Source: Candidatus Hydrogenedentota bacterium (GTDB lineage: Bacteria; Hydrogenedentota; Hydrogenedentia; Hydrogenedentales; CAITNO01). From it: 42,861 nt of DNA. Location: assembly GCA_029776995.1 (NCBI GenBank), contig JAKOTZ010000181.1, positions 1 through 42,861 of the forward strand, in the 5' to 3' direction. Positions within the stretch are counted from its first letter, which is position 1. Every line of letters starts with the position of its first letter. The translations under genes were made by a program, and so were the position numbers. Below, piece after piece: positions 26,801-35,571 of this stretch. The notes beneath the pieces are model-generated. The model ran no database searches and was not told where the DNA came from. It saw only the letters and a list, made by a program, of their open reading frames with translations.

Positions 26801-29568
26801 TCCAGGGCCACGCTCACATCAGGCAAGTCCGCCGAAGACCCATCGCTTCTCACCGCGGCCACTTTAACCCGCGCGGCACGCTGATCATTTAGCGGTTCCA
26901 CCAGCAGTCCCAGCGCCGGTTCCGCCGGCAGGACCGTAAACGACTTGCGCGCCACTACGTCCCGACCGCCCGGCTCGGATACCGCAATTCGGGCTATGGC
27001 CTCGAGAGGCGCTTCCAGTCCCGCGGCCTCAGCAACCGCAAATGAAAACTGTACTGAACCTTCCGCATCCGTGACCGCTCTGCCCAGATTCTTAATCACC
27101 GGTTTTATGTAGTCACCGTGGCTGAAACGGTATCCCGGCCATTGGGCCGGTTCCCATTTGCCCGGGTTAAGAATTACCCGGACCTCGCCGCTGTAACCTA
27201 CCGCCGGACCGCCGTACATCTGTTCCGCGCGTCCGCGTATGAGTACAGTTTCCCCCGGACCGGCAAATGGCTTATCCGTTTCCACACTCGCCCGAATCCG
27301 GTTGGGCACGAAAGATTCAAGGTTGAACGCAGCTGAACCCACTGTTTGGGAAGATCCCGGCGCCTGGAGTTCGAGCACATAGCGGCCGGTCAGCCAGGTA
27401 CGCGCGGTTTCCAGATCGATGCCGCCCGATCCCAACGCGGAAAGGGTAACCGGCCAGTTTCGCATGATATTTCCCTTTGGATCGGTCAGCCGCGCCTGAA
27501 GCGCAATCCCGGCTGCCGGCTCCAGGTAATGCTGCCGCACCAAAAAACGGGCGTGAACCGTCTCTCCGGGGCGGTACAGATTCCGGTCTGTGTATACAAA
27601 TCCGTCGTAATTTTCCGCGCTGAACATCTGGAGATCCAGCGCTTCCTGGGGAATACCCCGAACCGTTTCATCAGAGGGATTATCCCGCAGCGCCAGAAAT
27701 GCCGCGTCCTGATCGGTGGCAACCCACACCAAAGCGGGTTTTCCCTTCCGGAAATCCGGCAGCGCAAAACGCGCCAGTCCCTCACTGTCAGTCTGAGCTT
27801 GCGCAAGCTCCTGGCGCTTATGGGAAACAAGGGTCACCGTTGCGCCAGCCACCGGTTCCAGAGAATCCAGACGGTGCACGATAACCGTTACGTCCTTTCC
27901 GGCATGGTAGGCCAGCATCCCGATATTCGTCCAGACGAAAGGATAGGCCTGCCAGGAGTATACGTCTCCCCCTTCAAAAGTCATCAGATAAACGCCGCGC
28001 CGGTCTTCGGACAATATGGCCCCGGGATCCAGGTCCGCCTGTACCTTGCGGTCGGGAATGGGGGGAAAGTTAATGTCGTGGCGCGCGACTTCCTCCGCGT
28101 ATTGTTCGGCTTCCCATTTGCCGGAATCCTCCCCCAGCAGGGCTCCGGTAAAATCCGTAAGATTGGAGGGAAACACGCGCCACAGCACCGCAGTCACCTT
28201 TTCCAGGTTTCTTGCGGTAAGTTTCAAGGGATGCAGACGGTTCACCGGCAGGTAAAAACGCGCCGGAGACTCCAATACCACTCCCCTGACCTTGGGAACT
28301 TCACTGGTAATAACCTGGAAACTGCCTGCCATCGTCTGTTTACCGTCCGCGCTGCGCAGGCCGCTTCCAATCCTGATGTCATATTTGAGTCCTGCCACCC
28401 AATCCGCGTAAAGGGAAAATCCGTCATCCGCGTATTCGATTCGAAGATTTTCTACAGGAGGCGTAATGGTCAGGCGACTCTCTAAATCCTTGCGGTTTAC
28501 AGGCACGTCCGTATAAAAGAACAGCGAAGCGCCTTCCACGCCCCGCTCGCGCCAGTAATCGCCGCCACTGATGGTAAAAGCTTCGGGTTGGAATTGTTCC
28601 GGGGCGGTTTCACCTTCATCATCGGATGGGGGTTCGGATGCTGTCTCTTCAGATGCCGTTTCTTCCGTGTGGTCCTGCGTGGATGCATCGCCGGAGCTTT
28701 CATCCGGGCACAACAGCGTAACCCCCCTTGTCCCCAGATTTTTAACGAACGCTTCCGCCGTTTCCCGCGGAGCAAAAGCGGCCATGACAGGCCAGGAAAC
28801 TGTTTCTTTCGGGACTGCCAGTATTACTTTTCCGCTTCCTGCCGCCTGGGGTGAGGCACAATCCAGATTCACGCCGGCGCTGTCCTGAACCGTCAGCGTG
28901 TACTGTTCTTCCCACTTGCCGCATGCCATGGGCGCCCAGATTTCCACTTGTACCGTATTATCCCGAGCCCGCTGTATACCGGCTATTGCTAAATCCCCGG
29001 GTTTGTGGTTTTCGATGGACAACCGACGGCTTTTCTCCGGAATGGATCCGCCGTCTTTGGCGCGAAGCCCTTCGGCCAGCGTCACGTCAATCCGGGAAAA
29101 TATCCGGGGCAACTCGGCATCCGAGAACCGGACCCGCAATGCGTTTCCCTCAATTTGCCAGTCCGTCACGCCATTCAATTCTACAGGTTCAAAATGAACC
29201 GGCTCCGGCATGCCGGACGTTTCGGGAATCGCTGTGACTTCCCGGTCAAAGTAAAATACGGCTTCTTCGCCATTCCAGTTTGATCCGGGAAGGGGATAAA
29301 ACCCAATCAACCGCAAAGGCTGCGGAGGGGAAGGGGGAGCGGGCATTGAAGGCCGGTCCGTGTGTTGTGCCGGAACAGCTGCCGGCTCGCGGGGACCGCC
29401 ACAGGCGGTCAAAAGCGACGCGCCTCCCGCGCATATTGCCAACATAAGGACTGTGACGATTGAACCCCGGAGGTGCCCGCCTTTCCTGTGGAAGTCGCAT
29501 TTTTTATTCGCAACAGGGAATAGCGGAAGCACGCCCCGAACGATGGATTGCCCCGTACCGGCCCACAT
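23818..29568 (-). CDS. Bacterial alpha-2-macroglobulin, thioester-containing lipoprotein
   Basis: 1916 residues, close to the length of the large bacterial alpha-2-macroglobulins. Ordered MG (fibronectin-like) domains are followed by the thioester motif GCTEQ, with Cys1432 and Gln1435 forming the internal thioester that covalently traps attacking proteases. A helical thioester domain and the receptor-binding-like C-terminus follow. The lipobox is SLLTACGG with Cys56. The start at 29568 has a strong AAGGAGG 7 bases upstream, giving an unusually long basic n-region (about 34 residues) before the hydrophobic core. Around residues 300-330 there is a Glu/Thr/Ser-rich low-complexity segment. It is coupled to pbpC. 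Confidence 0.95.
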   Translation of the reverse strand: MWAGTGQSIVRGVLPLFPVANKKCDFHRKGGHLRGSIVTVLMLAICAGGASLLTACGGPREPAAVPAQHTDRPSMPAPPSPPQPLRLIGFYPLPGSNWNGEEAVFYFDREVTAIPETSGMPEPVHFEPVELNGVTDWQIEGNALRVRFSDAELPRIFSRIDVTLAEGLRAKDGGSIPEKSRRLSIENHKPGDLAIAGIQRARDNTVQVEIWAPMACGKWEEQYTLTVQDSAGVNLDCASPQAAGSGKVILAVPKETVSWPVMAAFAPRETAEAFVKNLGTRGVTLLCPDESSGDASTQDHTEETASEETASEPPSDDEGETAPEQFQPEAFTISGGDYWRERGVEGASLFFYTDVPVNRKDLESRLTITPPVENLRIEYADDGFSLYADWVAGLKYDIRIGSGLRSADGKQTMAGSFQVITSEVPKVRGVVLESPARFYLPVNRLHPLKLTARNLEKVTAVLWRVFPSNLTDFTGALLGEDSGKWEAEQYAEEVARHDINFPPIPDRKVQADLDPGAILSEDRRGVYLMTFEGGDVYSWQAYPFVWTNIGMLAYHAGKDVTVIVHRLDSLEPVAGATVTLVSHKRQELAQAQTDSEGLARFALPDFRKGKPALVWVATDQDAAFLALRDNPSDETVRGIPQEALDLQMFSAENYDGFVYTDRNLYRPGETVHARFLVRQHYLEPAAGIALQARLTDPKGNIMRNWPVTLSALGSGGIDLETARTWLTGRYVLELQAPGSSQTVGSAAFNLESFVPNRIRASVETDKPFAGPGETVLIRGRAEQMYGGPAVGYSGEVRVILNPGKWEPAQWPGYRFSHGDYIKPVIKNLGRAVTDAEGSVQFSFAVAEAAGLEAPLEAIARIAVSEPGGRDVVARKSFTVLPAEPALGLLVEPLNDQRAARVKVAAVRSDGSSADLPDVSVALETERWNYHVRRMDNGYTIHAEPYYVTLETRQIPLSQGAGETDFSLKDLWGRYRIRVFSSATPLYATSVIFAGWNGISLAEDSRPSLVKVTTDKERYTPGETCELTIQAPFDGMAFVALEQDRILDSWRCPVQQGQGRLSIPVREAFFPNAWALVTVVRSTTDAPAAGVPIAVFGAANLRVTLPDRNLQITFPDAPPEIRPDQLLNLSVETRNATGEPVSAELTVAAVDQGIHDILGYDDPDPFRWFERPRKGVFGRSDYYDKVNTDAWLAEAVGGDALERRLGGVPAIGDNWIKPVALWSGIVQTGVDGKAVIPFQIPDYVGRLHIAAVASTGDKAGSAGTDIFVRKPYFMRLTVPRFIRQGDTFDAVVRLVNTAQRPSEVNLSWNAEGGLKGEGANTASVAAGSEQILRASFETVSREPGIIRWTAIFASAADGTKETVQEETVISVGLSGLWCSEVNLEELPPGKELTVDAGDFEADDDFKLTVTASASPLLPVMDRVSFLAAYPYGCTEQSISRAMPLITLADQLRELSTGTEQDALWDENRVREAMADVSRRIAASQLPSGGVAMWPGSVTENTLCTIYAAHFLALALENGLTTFDDQSWQAMRKRLWSIARGENFSERHSPDGGLFLRAYAAYVLSLQPEPGILDLAWQLEKAPLPESARMLLTAVVARLTGDAARAEVYRKAEAIVPVRKQEDGGALMSPRRETALALLAGCAIPLPLGELDGMAEAARYALTRAERLTTQESAFLCAALSAYHRVRGVHVGGKAAGVMTGPQGEELFEGTRTVTLSAKGKDARFLVRNTGATSLWIRCVREGMKKNQIQQQYEEGGLKISLNWFKPGRIPAPWEDGLVQGESYVGQIRIESGANRKNVAVSIPLPAGLEPVNPRLDPDALAAMGLGISVRPENNNPDAQENTPLTERNILTPSFNEIRDDRLILVFDELPKGKKWCYFLTRAVSTGRFVYPGVTAEGMYSPEARAGLPGGTVTIRLP

Positions 29569-29624
29569 ATATTTCCTCCTTGCTGAATGACCCTGCGTTT
29601 AGGTACCAGTAGTGTCTTAATTTA

Positions 29625-29653
29625 ATTATAAACCCGCAAGGGATAATCGTACA
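29625..29653 (-). promoter_or_regulatory. Candidate promoter of the macroglobulin-pbpC operon
   Basis: A perfect TATAAT on the - strand (29630-29625) lies 57 bases upstream of the macroglobulin start. A 17-base spacer leads to TGTACG (29653-29648), which matches the -35 consensus at three positions only. The section is AT-rich. Confidence 0.5.
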
Positions 29654-29654
29654 G

Positions 29655-29690
29655 ATTTTCTATAAGAACGCTCGGAGAACAATAGAAAAT
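29655..29690. repeat. 9-bp inverted repeat between recD2 and the macroglobulin promoter
   Basis: ATTTTCTAT (29655-29663) and ATAGAAAAT (29682-29690) are perfect inverted arms with an 18-base loop. It starts 1 base after the recD2 stop and ends against the -35 of the macroglobulin promoter. Without a T-run on the - strand it is more likely an operator than a terminator. Confidence 0.45.
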
Positions 29691-29691
29691 A

Positions 29692-31899
29692 TTATTTTTT
29701 GTATATTTCTCTGATCCGTTCAGCCAGCAGGGTATTGCGGGTGGTGGACCTGGCAGACCGAACCGCCTGCGCAACAGCTTTGCGTGTGCCGATTACGACA
29801 GCCATCCGCCCCGCGCGGGTCAGCGCCGTATACAGCACGTTCCGCTGCAGCATCAGGTAATGGGCGGGCAGAAGGACCAGCACGACAACGGGGTATTCGC
29901 TTCCCTGGGATTTGTGCACGGTGACGCACCAGGCAGGAGTTAATTCATGGATGCTTTCCGGGTCATAAAGCGCCACCCGGCCGTCTTCGAAAACCACTTC
30001 AATCTCGCCCGTCTCCGCGTCAACCGTCCGCACCACGCCGATGTCTCCGTTGCAGACGTCCCGGTTGTAGTCATTGCGAATCTGCATGACTTTGTCCCCA
30101 GGCCTAAATCCGGAAGATATGCCCGCTGGATCGCTTTTCTCACGGCCCAGTGCGTACCCCAGCGCTTCGTTCAGCCGGTCAACGCCGCATGCCCCCCGTT
30201 TAACGGGGGCCAGCACCTGAATATCCCGGACCGGATCAAACCCGAACCGTCTGGGCAGCCTCCGGGTAACCACCTCGACGACCGTTTTTACGGCGTCCTC
30301 AGGGTCTGGCCGTTCTATCAGCACGCAGTCGATGCTGTTGAAAACAGGCATACGCCCCTGATTAATCGCGTGCGCGGCTCGGATGATACCACTTTCTTCC
30401 GCCTGCCGGAAGACAGTCTTCAAATGAACGGCGGGAATCACCCCGGAATTCAGCAGATCCCCCAGGACATTACCGGGGCCTACGGAAGGAAGCTGGTCCA
30501 CATCTCCCACCAGAATCAGACGGCTGGCCGCGGGCAGCGCGCGCAGCAAAGACCGGAACAGCATTACATCCAGCATGGACGCCTCGTCGACAACCATTAC
30601 ATCGGCCGCAAGCGGATTTGACTCGTTGCGGGTAAATTCTCTCCGGATTGGACTGTATTCCAGGAGGCGGTGCACCGTACGCGCGGGATAACCCGTGGCT
30701 TCTTCCATGCGCCGCGCGGCCCGGCCGGTTGGAGAAGCCAGCAAGAAACTGACGCCTTTCTTTTCCATCGCGGCCAGAAGCCCTTTAAGCAGCGTCGTTT
30801 TTCCGGTCCCGGGACCACCCGTAATGATCAGAGCGGGGGAGATCAGCCCCAACTTAAACGCTTCGCGCTGCTCCGGTGAATAGGCAGCGCCTACCGCGCG
30901 CTCCGCCCATTTCAACGCGTTCTCAACGTGGATTTCAGGCAGTGTTTTCGGCTCTTTCAGCAACCGATACATCTTTTCCGCGCAGTCAACCTCCGCCTCA
31001 TGCAATTCTGGCAAATAACAGGCGCCGCCCTCGTTCAGAATAGTCCCTTCCTCGAAGCACTGCCTGAGGACACATTGGATCTTTTCTTTAGCCTGCCCGC
31101 ATATCTCTTCGGTCTCCGCGAGTAGCGCATCCTCCGGCAGAAAAAGGTGGCCGTCTTCAGCGGCCAGCTGAAGGGCGTACAGCAGCGCGCCCTGCAGCCG
31201 TTGCGGCGCATCGGCAGCAATGCCCAGGCTTCTCGCGATACGATCCGCCGTGAGATAACCCACTCCATCCACCTCGCGCGCCAGCCGGTAGGGATTTTCC
31301 TGGATAACCCGGACCGTCGCGGAACCATAGTGCTTCAGAAGGCGTCGGGCCAGGGCATGGCCGATTCCCATTCGGAACAGGAACAGGAGTTCAGACCGCC
31401 GGTTCTGCTGCGCGAGAAAACTGTCCCGGATCTGTTTTGCCCGTTTGGGCCCGATCCCCGGAACTTTCCGGAGCAATTCCGGCGACTCCTCAATAATCCG
31501 CAGCGCATCCCGCCCGAAAGTTTTCACAATACGGTCCGCGTATTCTTTCCCGATGCCGCTGAACAGGCCGGAGGCCAGGTACTCCCGCAAGCCCTCTTCT
31601 GTGGTGGGGACTAGCACCTCAAAGGACTCCACCCGAAACTGCCGGCCAAAACGGGGATGGTCTTCCCATTGGCCTGTCAGCCTCAACGTCTCTCCCGGCT
31701 GCGCGGACGCCAAGTCTCCCACAACCATGACCGGATCCCCGCCGGCTTCCGGACGCAGCCGCGCGACCATGAACCCGGTATCCTGGTTCTCATATACCCG
31801 ACGGTCCAGAATGCCGGTCAGGACATTATCCCCCCCAAAGGAGAGGCTTCCAATTCGCGGTAATTGAGTCTCTCCTGAATCGTTCCCCGGCTCCCACAT
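29692..31899 (-). CDS. recD2: RecD2-type ATP-dependent DNA helicase
   Basis: 735 residues, typical of RecD2, the stand-alone 5'-3' superfamily 1B helicase found in bacteria without RecBC. The N-terminal extension includes an OB-like start (LTGILDRRVYENQDTGFMVARL) and a helix-hairpin-helix (LLRKVPGIGPKRAKQIRDSF). The motor has Walker A ITGGPGTGKTTLLKG (Lys367), Walker B VVDEASMLD (Asp438, Glu439), VGDVDQLPSVGPGNVL, and the C-terminal motif VTVHKSQGSEYP. It starts 6 bases after the stop of the SDR gene, so the two are co-transcribed despite no obvious functional link. It works in DNA repair and replication-fork maintenance. Confidence 0.95.
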   Translation of the reverse strand: MWEPGNDSGETQLPRIGSLSFGGDNVLTGILDRRVYENQDTGFMVARLRPEAGGDPVMVVGDLASAQPGETLRLTGQWEDHPRFGRQFRVESFEVLVPTTEEGLREYLASGLFSGIGKEYADRIVKTFGRDALRIIEESPELLRKVPGIGPKRAKQIRDSFLAQQNRRSELLFLFRMGIGHALARRLLKHYGSATVRVIQENPYRLAREVDGVGYLTADRIARSLGIAADAPQRLQGALLYALQLAAEDGHLFLPEDALLAETEEICGQAKEKIQCVLRQCFEEGTILNEGGACYLPELHEAEVDCAEKMYRLLKEPKTLPEIHVENALKWAERAVGAAYSPEQREAFKLGLISPALIITGGPGTGKTTLLKGLLAAMEKKGVSFLLASPTGRAARRMEEATGYPARTVHRLLEYSPIRREFTRNESNPLAADVMVVDEASMLDVMLFRSLLRALPAASRLILVGDVDQLPSVGPGNVLGDLLNSGVIPAVHLKTVFRQAEESGIIRAAHAINQGRMPVFNSIDCVLIERPDPEDAVKTVVEVVTRRLPRRFGFDPVRDIQVLAPVKRGACGVDRLNEALGYALGREKSDPAGISSGFRPGDKVMQIRNDYNRDVCNGDIGVVRTVDAETGEIEVVFEDGRVALYDPESIHELTPAWCVTVHKSQGSEYPVVVLVLLPAHYLMLQRNVLYTALTRAGRMAVVIGTRKAVAQAVRSARSTTRNTLLAERIREIYKK

Positions 31900-31905
31900 A
31901 GATTT

Positions 31906-32643
31906 TTATCCCAGCGGCTCACTGCCAAAACGGCGCAGCACCAGAATATCCAGCGCGACCCTGGGACTCAGGCCCGCCAGGTACACCACCGCCTGGGCGA
32001 CGTCTTCCGGTTGCGGCCACCCGGATTTATCCCGATCCGGCATCGCTTCTTCTGACATCCGTGTTACTACTCCGCCCGGACAAACCGCGTGCACCGCAAT
32101 GCCGTAATCCCGAAGTTCCAGCGCGAGAGACCGGGTAAGTCCGATCAGTCCGTGTTTCGAAACCGTATAGGCGCTTTGCCGAGGGATTGCCTTCAGGCCG
32201 GTCACGCTGGCTATGTTGATGATTCGGCCATGCCCCCGTTCAATCATCTGCGGCACAAAGGCCTGGCAGCAATACACCGCCCCCAGCAGATTAACCTCAA
32301 GGGTTTGTTTCCAGATTTCTCTCGACAGCTCCAAAAACGGCGCGAAACGGGCAATGCCGGCATTGTTCACCAGCAGTTCCACCGGCCCCAGCGTCTCGCG
32401 TACCCGCTCCGCGAACGCGTCAACCTGTTCCGGGTTCCCGACATCCACCCGCTCCCACACCGCGCGCCGGCCGGTTTCACGCCCGATGTCCGATGCAGCC
32501 TGGCAGGCTTCGTCACGCGAACGGGAGCACAGCGCGATATCAAAACCTTCGCGCGCCAGCGCCAGAGCACAGGCGCGGCCGATCCCCCTTCCACCACCGG
32601 TTACCACCGCCACTCGGACCGATACGGACGTTTCACCAGCCAT
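31906..32643 (-). CDS. Short-chain dehydrogenase/reductase
   Basis: 245 residues, a classical SDR. The NAD(P) site is VAVVTGGGRGIGRACALALA (TGGGRGIG at 15-22), NNAG lies at 93-96, and the catalytic triad is Ser146, Tyr159 and Lys163 (IASVTGL then SAYTVSKHGLIGLTRSLALE). CSRSR after the second strand, with its arginines, suggests NADP preference. It resembles 3-oxoacyl-ACP reductase (FabG) and sugar dehydrogenases; the substrate is not determinable. The C-terminus (DILVLRRFGSEPLG) is slightly unusual. Shine-Dalgarno signal is weak. It is upstream of recD2 in the same transcript and downstream of the GxGYxYP gene. Confidence 0.9.
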   Translation of the reverse strand: MAGETSVSVRVAVVTGGGRGIGRACALALAREGFDIALCSRSRDEACQAASDIGRETGRRAVWERVDVGNPEQVDAFAERVRETLGPVELLVNNAGIARFAPFLELSREIWKQTLEVNLLGAVYCCQAFVPQMIERGHGRIINIASVTGLKAIPRQSAYTVSKHGLIGLTRSLALELRDYGIAVHAVCPGGVVTRMSEEAMPDRDKSGWPQPEDVAQAVVYLAGLSPRVALDILVLRRFGSEPLG

Positions 32644-32788
32644 AAAAATTTCCCATACCTACAAAGGGTTTAAGCACCGTAAAATTATTGCGCGACCGGA
32701 ATCCCTTCAGGTAACCCGGGTTCCGCGCAAAGAAACACCAACGGGTGACGACAAAGGCCTCATCTACTATCCCTGAGCGGAAGACGGT

Positions 32789-32877
32789 CGCGCTTTCACT
32801 GGCGCATGGGAACGCCGGCATCATCGGCCTGCCCATAGGGGCCGGGAGCCGCGCTTTCACTGGCGCATGGGAACGCC
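32789..32877. repeat. 28-bp direct repeat copying the 3' end of the GxGYxYP gene
   Basis: An identical 28-base unit occurs at 32789-32816 and 32850-32877, a 61-base period with a 33-base spacer. The right copy contains the last codons and stop of the - strand GxGYxYP gene; the left copy is in the intergenic region, so the terminal codons GVPMRQ-stop are repeated after the gene. Two copies only. Confidence 0.85.
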
Positions 32878-34773
32878 TCCCGATTCCAGGTATTTCCTGT
32901 AAAGTCCAAAAAACGTGTAAGGGTCACAGAACTCCCAATTTTCCTCCGGATGACGTTCCCGGCACAGCCGGGAGACAGTCTCCAGCATGGTAGGGCTCTG
33001 CAGAATCCACCGGTAGATCACGAATCGGGGCTTTTCCCCTTTGAGGAACTGACGCATCTCATCCGCGGCCGCTTCAGGACGTTCCGCCTGGGGATAAATG
33101 TCCCGCGTATGCCTGAGAAATGGCGTTCCATTGACCAGCGGCTGGTCAAACCCAAGTTGCATACCGACACCGTCCGGGGAGAAGCGGCTGTAGGCCTCCT
33201 GGATTCGCAGCGGCATTTTCCCGTGAAATCCGTTAATCACGAAGCCGGTTATGGTATATCCAAACCGCTGGTAATAGCGGGTGTTGTGGGCTACCCAAAG
33301 GTCCAGCGCGTCCGGCAGGCCACTCCCCAGCCGGTCACCGACCAGAAGATTGGGATTCAGGTACCCCGCGCCGCTGTCTCCCGCGATAAACCAGTCCAAA
33401 GCGGATTTATGGCGGTACACGTAATCAAATACGATCGGCGCCCGATCCGCCAGATTGGGATTAAACGCCCAGCCGATGGGAACGCGGCCGCGGGCAGGGT
33501 CTCTGAAAAATGCCGGCACATGGCGCTGCAGCCAGGCGGCCGAGTCGTAGTCCCCCATGTAAATCAGCACGTACGTTTTTTGTTCCAGATCCGGAAGCGG
33601 GGGAGGCGGATTCTGCTCATACCGTTCCCGCAGCGGGAAATGCCGCCAGGCCGAGGCATTGCCCATGTAGACCAGTCCCAGCGCGTCCGCGTCCATGACC
33701 GCGTTATGCGCTGAAAGGATCGCCGCGTATTCCCACTCTGTGGGAACCGGATCGTGATTGCCGAATGCCCGCCCCTCACCGCTGATTCCCAGCTGCTTGT
33801 ACAGTCCCGGAACCGGTTCGTGCTTGCTGCGGTCTTCCAGTCCGTGATTGGTGTATTTCTGGTCCCACGGGATAAACCCGCCCACTGTGGTAAAGCACTT
33901 TCCTTCATTGCGTTCATACTGCGCTTTAAGAATCGAACACAGGATTTCGCGGTCCAGACCGGGACGCTGGCCGGGATCATCCACCGGTGTTTCATCCGGC
34001 CAAACGTTCAAATCCATGAAAAAAGCTTTTTCGGCAATGTAATAGTCCCGGTTGGCCAGCGTGCTGTTATCCAGTGAAGGATAACGCACGCCCGGTTCTC
34101 CCGGACGCTGGGTAAACGCGTCCACCATATAGGCCATCAGAGACGGATGGCATTTCCCGGCGCTCAGGTAATGGTCACGCGCCCAGACGTACGCATCGCA
34201 CTTGGCAGACCCTGTTACGGCCCCGGTGAATTTCCCCCGCAAATCCACTTTGACATCAGGCCAAAGTCCCTGAAGGGACTCCAGGGAAAACAGCGGACTG
34301 CCGGCGCGCGCGGGCAGCCACCCCTCCACACCACAGATGGTTGCCGCCAGATTGGATGTGGCCGGAACGTTCGGATCCCACAAAACCAGTCCCTGAACAT
34401 ATGGGGAAAAGCGCCTGAGCAGGTCCGGCAGCGAATGCATCTCTTCCACCTGGGAAGATGTAAGCCAGACCTCCCGGGCGTAATCAAACCAGAAATCGTC
34501 CACATCATACAGGTATCGGGTAAAGAGTCTTGGCGCATCCCGGTTGACCAGCCCCTGGAGGGCGCTGACCAGGTACATGGCATCGTACCGCAGCACATCA
34601 TCCGCCGGCAGTTCATCCAGGCAACGCCGCAGGTCAAATCGGACCAGTTGGCCGCCGGCAGTTGAGGGACTTTCCGGCGTTGCCGCTGCCGCATCCGTCA
34701 GCAGAACAGCTACGGCTGCCAGCAGTCCGCACAGCAGCAATCCCAACCCGCCGCGAAACTTTCTTCTTTTCAT
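32857..34773 (-). CDS. GxGYxYP family secreted protein (putative glycoside hydrolase)
   Basis: 638 residues with a clear signal peptide (basic MKRRKFRGG, hydrophobic core to about residue 30, cleavage near AAAATPES). The N-terminal part (FDLRRCLDELPADDVLRYDA, then ALQGLVNRDAPRLFTRY) fits the N-terminal domain of the GxGYxYP family. The family motif is SGAGYLNPN with G468-A469-G470-Y471. The motif varies slightly: the position after Tyr is Leu and Asn precedes Pro. Members are presumed carbohydrate-active and common in Bacteroidota and Planctomycetes-like bacteria, but no activity is established to my knowledge. Intergenic space to the SDR gene is 213 bases and contains the 28-bp direct repeat. 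Confidence 0.8.
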   Translation of the reverse strand: MKRRKFRGGLGLLLCGLLAAVAVLLTDAAAATPESPSTAGGQLVRFDLRRCLDELPADDVLRYDAMYLVSALQGLVNRDAPRLFTRYLYDVDDFWFDYAREVWLTSSQVEEMHSLPDLLRRFSPYVQGLVLWDPNVPATSNLAATICGVEGWLPARAGSPLFSLESLQGLWPDVKVDLRGKFTGAVTGSAKCDAYVWARDHYLSAGKCHPSLMAYMVDAFTQRPGEPGVRYPSLDNSTLANRDYYIAEKAFFMDLNVWPDETPVDDPGQRPGLDREILCSILKAQYERNEGKCFTTVGGFIPWDQKYTNHGLEDRSKHEPVPGLYKQLGISGEGRAFGNHDPVPTEWEYAAILSAHNAVMDADALGLVYMGNASAWRHFPLRERYEQNPPPPLPDLEQKTYVLIYMGDYDSAAWLQRHVPAFFRDPARGRVPIGWAFNPNLADRAPIVFDYVYRHKSALDWFIAGDSGAGYLNPNLLVGDRLGSGLPDALDLWVAHNTRYYQRFGYTITGFVINGFHGKMPLRIQEAYSRFSPDGVGMQLGFDQPLVNGTPFLRHTRDIYPQAERPEAAADEMRQFLKGEKPRFVIYRWILQSPTMLETVSRLCRERHPEENWEFCDPYTFFGLYRKYLESGGVPMRQ

Positions 34774-34864
34774 CAGATGTTCCTTCCTAATAGCGCATTT
34801 TCCGCGGATACAGATTGTATTTTATACTGGTCATATCTGGTGTTCTCATATCGGGAATAACGTA
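34774..34864. promoter_or_regulatory. Divergent promoter region
   Basis: These 91 bases separate the - strand GxGYxYP gene from the + strand orphan gene. An AT-rich stretch with TATACT (34823-34828) could be a + strand -10, but no convincing -35 accompanies it. Confidence 0.3.
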
Positions 34865-35560
34865 ATGGCTATTCAATCCGAAGACTGCATCATCCACATG
34901 AGCGCAGAGCTGGTTCACATTCCTGTTCCGCTCAACCGGCAGGTCTGTCAGCAGATATACGTGAATCTTTCCGGGACCCGCGCCGCCTATGACAGCATTG
35001 ACGCGTCAAATCCGGCCATGATCCGGCTGTATTCCAGGCGGGGCCGGGCGGAATCGGCAGCCCTGTTTTTTCCGGACCGGCTGCTGCTGGTGGAGGAGTG
35101 GTGCGACATCCCGCTCAGCACTTTCGAAGAGAAACTCCGTGTCATCCTGCCGAAGGTCGGAGAAATGCGGAAGGCCGGTCCCATGCTCGTGAACGCGGCG
35201 ACTATTCGCTCGACCTTTTCCCTGGGCGCCCATGAAGACGCCAGGGTTTTTCTGCTGGAACGGGTTTGCGGCCTGGCGGATCGGATCCAACCCCATTTCC
35301 AGCGTCCGCTGGTTACGGGCGGCCTGCGTTTTGTACTTCCCGAAACCAGTGAACATGACGGTGTTCTGCATATCAGCATAGAATCCTTCCGCCACAGCAA
35401 CAACGAAATCTTTGTGGAGGTAAAGGGCATTTTTGGCAAACGCCAGATCCCCTGGGATGCCCCCGAAGCAGTCATTCAGAATTTCCGAGCGGTTCGCAAG
35501 TTTATTACGGGTAATATCTATCCCTTTCTGGCACAGTTCAGCATGCCCGTGGAATCCTGA
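34865..35560 (+). CDS. Conserved-looking orphan protein, first gene of the right-hand cluster
   Basis: 231 residues, no signal peptide or membrane helix, so cytoplasmic. I recognise no domain. The sequence is rich in alternating hydrophobic strands (ELVHIPVPLNRQVCQQIYV, ALFFPDRLLLVEEW, GVLHISIESF, NEIFVEVKGIFGK) and ends NIYPFLAQFSMPVES. It looks like a mixed alpha/beta protein. The frame is open upstream to 34544, but that stretch is antisense to the GxGYxYP gene, and the ATG at 34865 begins the protein-like sequence. The Shine-Dalgarno is weak (GGGAA). The GT2 gene starts 11 bases after the stop, indicating an operon. Confidence 0.65.
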   Translation: MAIQSEDCIIHMSAELVHIPVPLNRQVCQQIYVNLSGTRAAYDSIDASNPAMIRLYSRRGRAESAALFFPDRLLLVEEWCDIPLSTFEEKLRVILPKVGEMRKAGPMLVNAATIRSTFSLGAHEDARVFLLERVCGLADRIQPHFQRPLVTGGLRFVLPETSEHDGVLHISIESFRHSNNEIFVEVKGIFGKRQIPWDAPEAVIQNFRAVRKFITGNIYPFLAQFSMPVES

Positions 35561-35571
35561 CCGCGGCTGGA

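Noticed and set aside
25582-28485. Long + strand frames opposite the macroglobulin gene
   Set aside because: Antisense to a complete 1916-residue protein; no motifs.
32789-32877. Possible CRISPR array from the 28-bp repeat with 33-bp spacer
   Set aside because: Only two units, one inside a gene end, and no cas genes; repeat is not partly palindromic.
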